A DNA stretch of 64,000 bases from Anaerobacillus alkalilacustris (GTDB lineage Bacteria; Bacillota; Bacilli; Bacillales; Anaerobacillaceae). The notes below the pieces were generated by a model, which was given only the letters and a program-made list of their open reading frames with translations, did not search any database and was not told the origin of the DNA. How positions within the stretch are numbered: position 1 is the stretch's first letter; every line of letters begins with the position of its first letter. The position numbers were made by a program, and so were the translations under genes. The stretch is from assembly GCF_001866005.1 (NCBI RefSeq), contig NZ_MLQR01000001.1, positions 597,106-661,105 on the forward strand, given 5' to 3'. Positions 61,972 to 64,000 of this stretch are shown here, piece after piece.

Positions 61972-63498
61972 TTACTTCACGTTACGCTGGTAATTGGCTA
62001 TCGTTGAAAAATGAGGCTTTAAAACTTCATATAGTTGATAATAAGTTTTATATAATTCTTTGTAATTATTAGAAGCTAGATTATTAGGTTCGTATGTTTG
62101 CTTCATTGGTATTGAATCCTTAATAGACTCTAAAGACGAAGCTTCACCCACAGCAAGAAGAGCGAACCATGCTGCCCCCCAAGCTGAGCTTTGGTGGCTT
62201 TGGGGTACATGAACTGGTTGCCCAAAAATATCAGCCACAATTTGTAACCAAAGTGGGGAACGTGCAAATCCGCCACTAGCAAATATATTAATAGATTCAC
62301 CGGCTAGCCTTTCTAGGGCTACAGCAACACTGTACAAGCTAAAAACGACACCTTCTAAACCTGCACGTATCATATGTTCTTTTTTATGTGCCATCGTTAG
62401 ACCAATAAAGCTCCCTCGTGCATTCGCATCCCAATATGGAGCTCTTTCGCCATTTAAAAACGGTAAAAATAAAAGTCCGTCAGATCCAGGAGTAACTGTA
62501 GACGCTAATTTGGTAAGGAGCTCATAAGCATTTTCCCCTTTGGTTAATGCTAGTTCAACTTCTTTTTCACCTAAAACATCTCGTAGCCACTGAAAGACGA
62601 TCCCACCATTGTTTGTTGGTCCGCCCATAATCCAACGGTCTTCGGTTACAGCGTAACAGAAAACTTCTTGTCGGTTATCTGTCTGCGGTTTCGAAGCCAT
62701 TTGCCGTATGGCACCACTTGTTCCAACGGTAATCGCAACATCACCAGGGGCAATCGCACCAATTCCTAAGTTTGCTAATGGCCCGTCACTGCCAGCAAGC
62801 ACAAAAGGAGTATCGGTTTCTAGGCCTAACAAATTTGCAAGCTCACTAGTTAAGCCTTGGCAAATAGCAGTTGGACCTACCGGCTTTGATAATTGGTTAC
62901 GAGTAACCCCTGCAACTTCTAGTACATCATCATCCCAGTCGAATGTATGGATATTAAAAAGTCCGGTTGCTGAAGCAATGGAGTAATCGACAACTGCTTC
63001 TCCAAACCATCTTAACAAAAGGAACTCTTTAATTGAAACAAACATTGCAGCTTCTATATAAGGTTGGTAATCGTTTTCTTTCATCCAAACAAGCTTACAT
63101 AAAGGTGACATTGGATGAATAGGTGTACCAGTTTTTAAATAAATGTCAGTTTGCAGACGAAGTTTATTAGCTTGTTCTACACTTCTACCGTCTGCCCAAA
63201 TAATAGATGGAGAAAGAGGATTATATTTATTGTCTACACAAATTAGTGAGTGCATAGCCGTTGATATACCAACAGCTATAACTTGTTTTTTCATTACTCC
63301 AGCTTTTTTTGTAACTGAGCGAATCGCAGTGATTGCAGCTTTTTCGATAATAATAGGATCTTGTTCACTCCACGATGGGTTAGGATGGGAAACAGAATAT
63401 CCCCATTCACTCTCAGCGATTACTGAGCCATTTTTTTTAAACAAAACTGCTTTCGCACTTGTGGTTCCAATATCTAAACCAATGACGTATTTCTCCAT
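61972..63498 (-). CDS. gntK: Gluconokinase (FGGY family)
   Basis: Phosphorylates gluconate to 6-phosphogluconate, cytoplasmic, 508 residues. FGGY motifs: YVIGLDIGTTSAKAVLF (phosphate 1), GISTAMHSLICVD, the gluconokinase-like TGTPIHPMSPLCKLVWMKE, LAGSDGPLANLGIGAIAPGD, and LLFLPFLNGERAPYWDANAR, with FASGGFARSPLWLQIVADIF near the C terminus. ATG 63498 follows AAGGGAGTG; GTG 63507 is in frame but inside that site. It lies 13 nt after an RpiR-type regulator gene, so both share a transcript. Xylulokinase is the alternative, but the IHPMSPL segment favours gluconokinase. Confidence 0.88.
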   Translation of the reverse strand: MEKYVIGLDIGTTSAKAVLFKKNGSVIAESEWGYSVSHPNPSWSEQDPIIIEKAAITAIRSVTKKAGVMKKQVIAVGISTAMHSLICVDNKYNPLSPSIIWADGRSVEQANKLRLQTDIYLKTGTPIHPMSPLCKLVWMKENDYQPYIEAAMFVSIKEFLLLRWFGEAVVDYSIASATGLFNIHTFDWDDDVLEVAGVTRNQLSKPVGPTAICQGLTSELANLLGLETDTPFVLAGSDGPLANLGIGAIAPGDVAITVGTSGAIRQMASKPQTDNRQEVFCYAVTEDRWIMGGPTNNGGIVFQWLRDVLGEKEVELALTKGENAYELLTKLASTVTPGSDGLLFLPFLNGERAPYWDANARGSFIGLTMAHKKEHMIRAGLEGVVFSLYSVAVALERLAGESINIFASGGFARSPLWLQIVADIFGQPVHVPQSHQSSAWGAAWFALLAVGEASSLESIKDSIPMKQTYEPNNLASNNYKELYKTYYQLYEVLKPHFSTIANYQRNVK

Positions 63499-63511
63499 TA
63501 TATTCACTCCC

Positions 63512-64000
63512 TTAAAATCTTTTTAATGAAATGGCATTTCGTATTTTATTTAGTGATTCTTGCATGAGCTCTTTTCGAGCGATACTTACATTTACATAAA
63601 GAGCATCGATGATACTTAATTGTGCTAGACGAGAAGATAAAGCCTCTGAGCGGTATTCCGTTTCATCACTAACTGTATAAAGAGTGATGTCTGCGCCTTG
63701 ACTAAGAGGTGATTTAGCTAAAGTAGTGATAGCTACTGTCGTTGCACCAGCTTCTTTGGCCACATTTAATACTTGTAGCATGTCTAAGTTTGACCCGGAG
63801 TGAGAAATTAGAATAGCAACATCATTTTTACTTAACAGTGAAGCAGACATGACTTGCAAATGGGAATCACTGTAAGTAGCTGTTTGAATTCCTGTACGAA
63901 TAAATTTGTGGTGAGCATCATCGGCAACAGCCCCTGAACCACCATTTCCATAGAAGGCAACTTTATCGGCATTTAGTATGGCATCAACAGCTTTTTTAAA
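63512..64000 (-). CDS. RpiR family regulator with SIS domain, partial (N terminus outside window)
   Basis: The visible 162 C-terminal residues form a SIS sugar-phosphate-binding domain: KVAFYGNGGSGAVADDAHHK, TGIQTATYSDSHLQVMSAS, DVAILISHSGSNLDMLQVLN, ATTVAITTLAKSPLSQGAD, and a final helical stretch ending ISLKRF. The frame is open to the window edge, and an N-terminal helix-turn-helix of the RpiR type is expected beyond it. It precedes gluconokinase in the same operon, which suits a gluconate-operon regulator. A stand-alone SIS isomerase is possible but less likely. Confidence 0.82.
   Translation of the reverse strand, partial: FKKAVDAILNADKVAFYGNGGSGAVADDAHHKFIRTGIQTATYSDSHLQVMSASLLSKNDVAILISHSGSNLDMLQVLNVAKEAGATTVAITTLAKSPLSQGADITLYTVSDETEYRSEALSSRLAQLSIIDALYVNVSIARKELMQESLNKIRNAISLKRF

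Overview
The window looks like a chromosomal stretch of a low-GC Gram-positive bacterium of the family Bacillaceae. The evidence is strong purine-rich ribosome binding sites, YesM/YesN-type two-component systems, CcpA (cre) boxes, an MdxEFG-type maltodextrin importer, lipoprotein signal peptides with Cys lipoboxes, and a ROK glucokinase. The acidic extracellular proteins would fit an alkaliphilic or halotolerant relative, but that is inference. Almost everything concerns carbohydrate sensing, surface capture, import and breakdown. No rRNA, tRNA, CRISPR array or intact transposase was seen.

Layout. 1-3 kb (minus strand): a ThuA-like protein, a Gfo/Idh/MocA oxidoreductase and a broken MATE transporter gene, with a divergent AraC regulator. 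4-8 kb: a sensor unit of YesM-type kinase, response regulator (gutted, only the receiver is readable) and solute-binding lipoprotein. 8.3-21.3 kb: a long operon with a lipoprotein SBP, a 1004-residue membrane-anchored protein joining sugar-binding-like domains to an SBP domain, two permease pairs, an NHL/TPR/Yip1-like membrane protein and a DUF5696-like putative surface glycosidase. 21.3-30.8 kb: type I pullulanase (its leader is out of frame), a type-1 sugar-binding protein, an MdxE/F/G importer and a secreted lipoprotein alpha-amylase. 31-35.8 kb: an intact second copy of the kinase/regulator/SBP sensor unit. 36-39.9 kb: a neopullulanase/cyclomaltodextrinase, a decayed Crh-like gene and an oligo-1,6-glucosidase. 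40-42 kb: a chemoreceptor. 42-48.4 kb: AraC regulator, ThuA, oxidoreductase, TIM-barrel isomerase/epimerase-like protein, second oxidoreductase, glucokinase. 48.5-55.3 kb: a third YesM/YesN pair and its ABC importer. 55.5-58.2 kb: DapA-type aldolase and IlvD/Edd-type dehydratase. 58.4-61.8 kb: a second chemoreceptor and a LysM protein. 61.9-64 kb (minus): gluconokinase and a partial RpiR/SIS regulator.

How it works together (inference): extracellular pullulanase, lipoprotein amylase and the surface system cut and capture alpha-glucans. Several ABC importers, all lacking an ATPase gene here, bring oligosaccharides in. Neopullulanase, oligo-1,6-glucosidase and glucokinase finish the breakdown. 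Further oxidoreductase/ThuA and dehydratase/aldolase modules would handle modified sugars or sugar acids.

The most striking new signal is a regulatory module repeated six times: an 8-mer close to AAGACACT, 17 nt, an 8-mer close to GGTTTCCT, 17 nt, then GATAAT. The spacing is identical at all six places (4.1, 8.3, 23.9, 25.1, 31.0 and 35.9 kb). At four of them a cre box sits on the -35 region. It ties the sensor kinases, SBPs, importers and amylases into one apparent regulon. The best candidate regulator is the intact YesN-type protein at 32946-34481.
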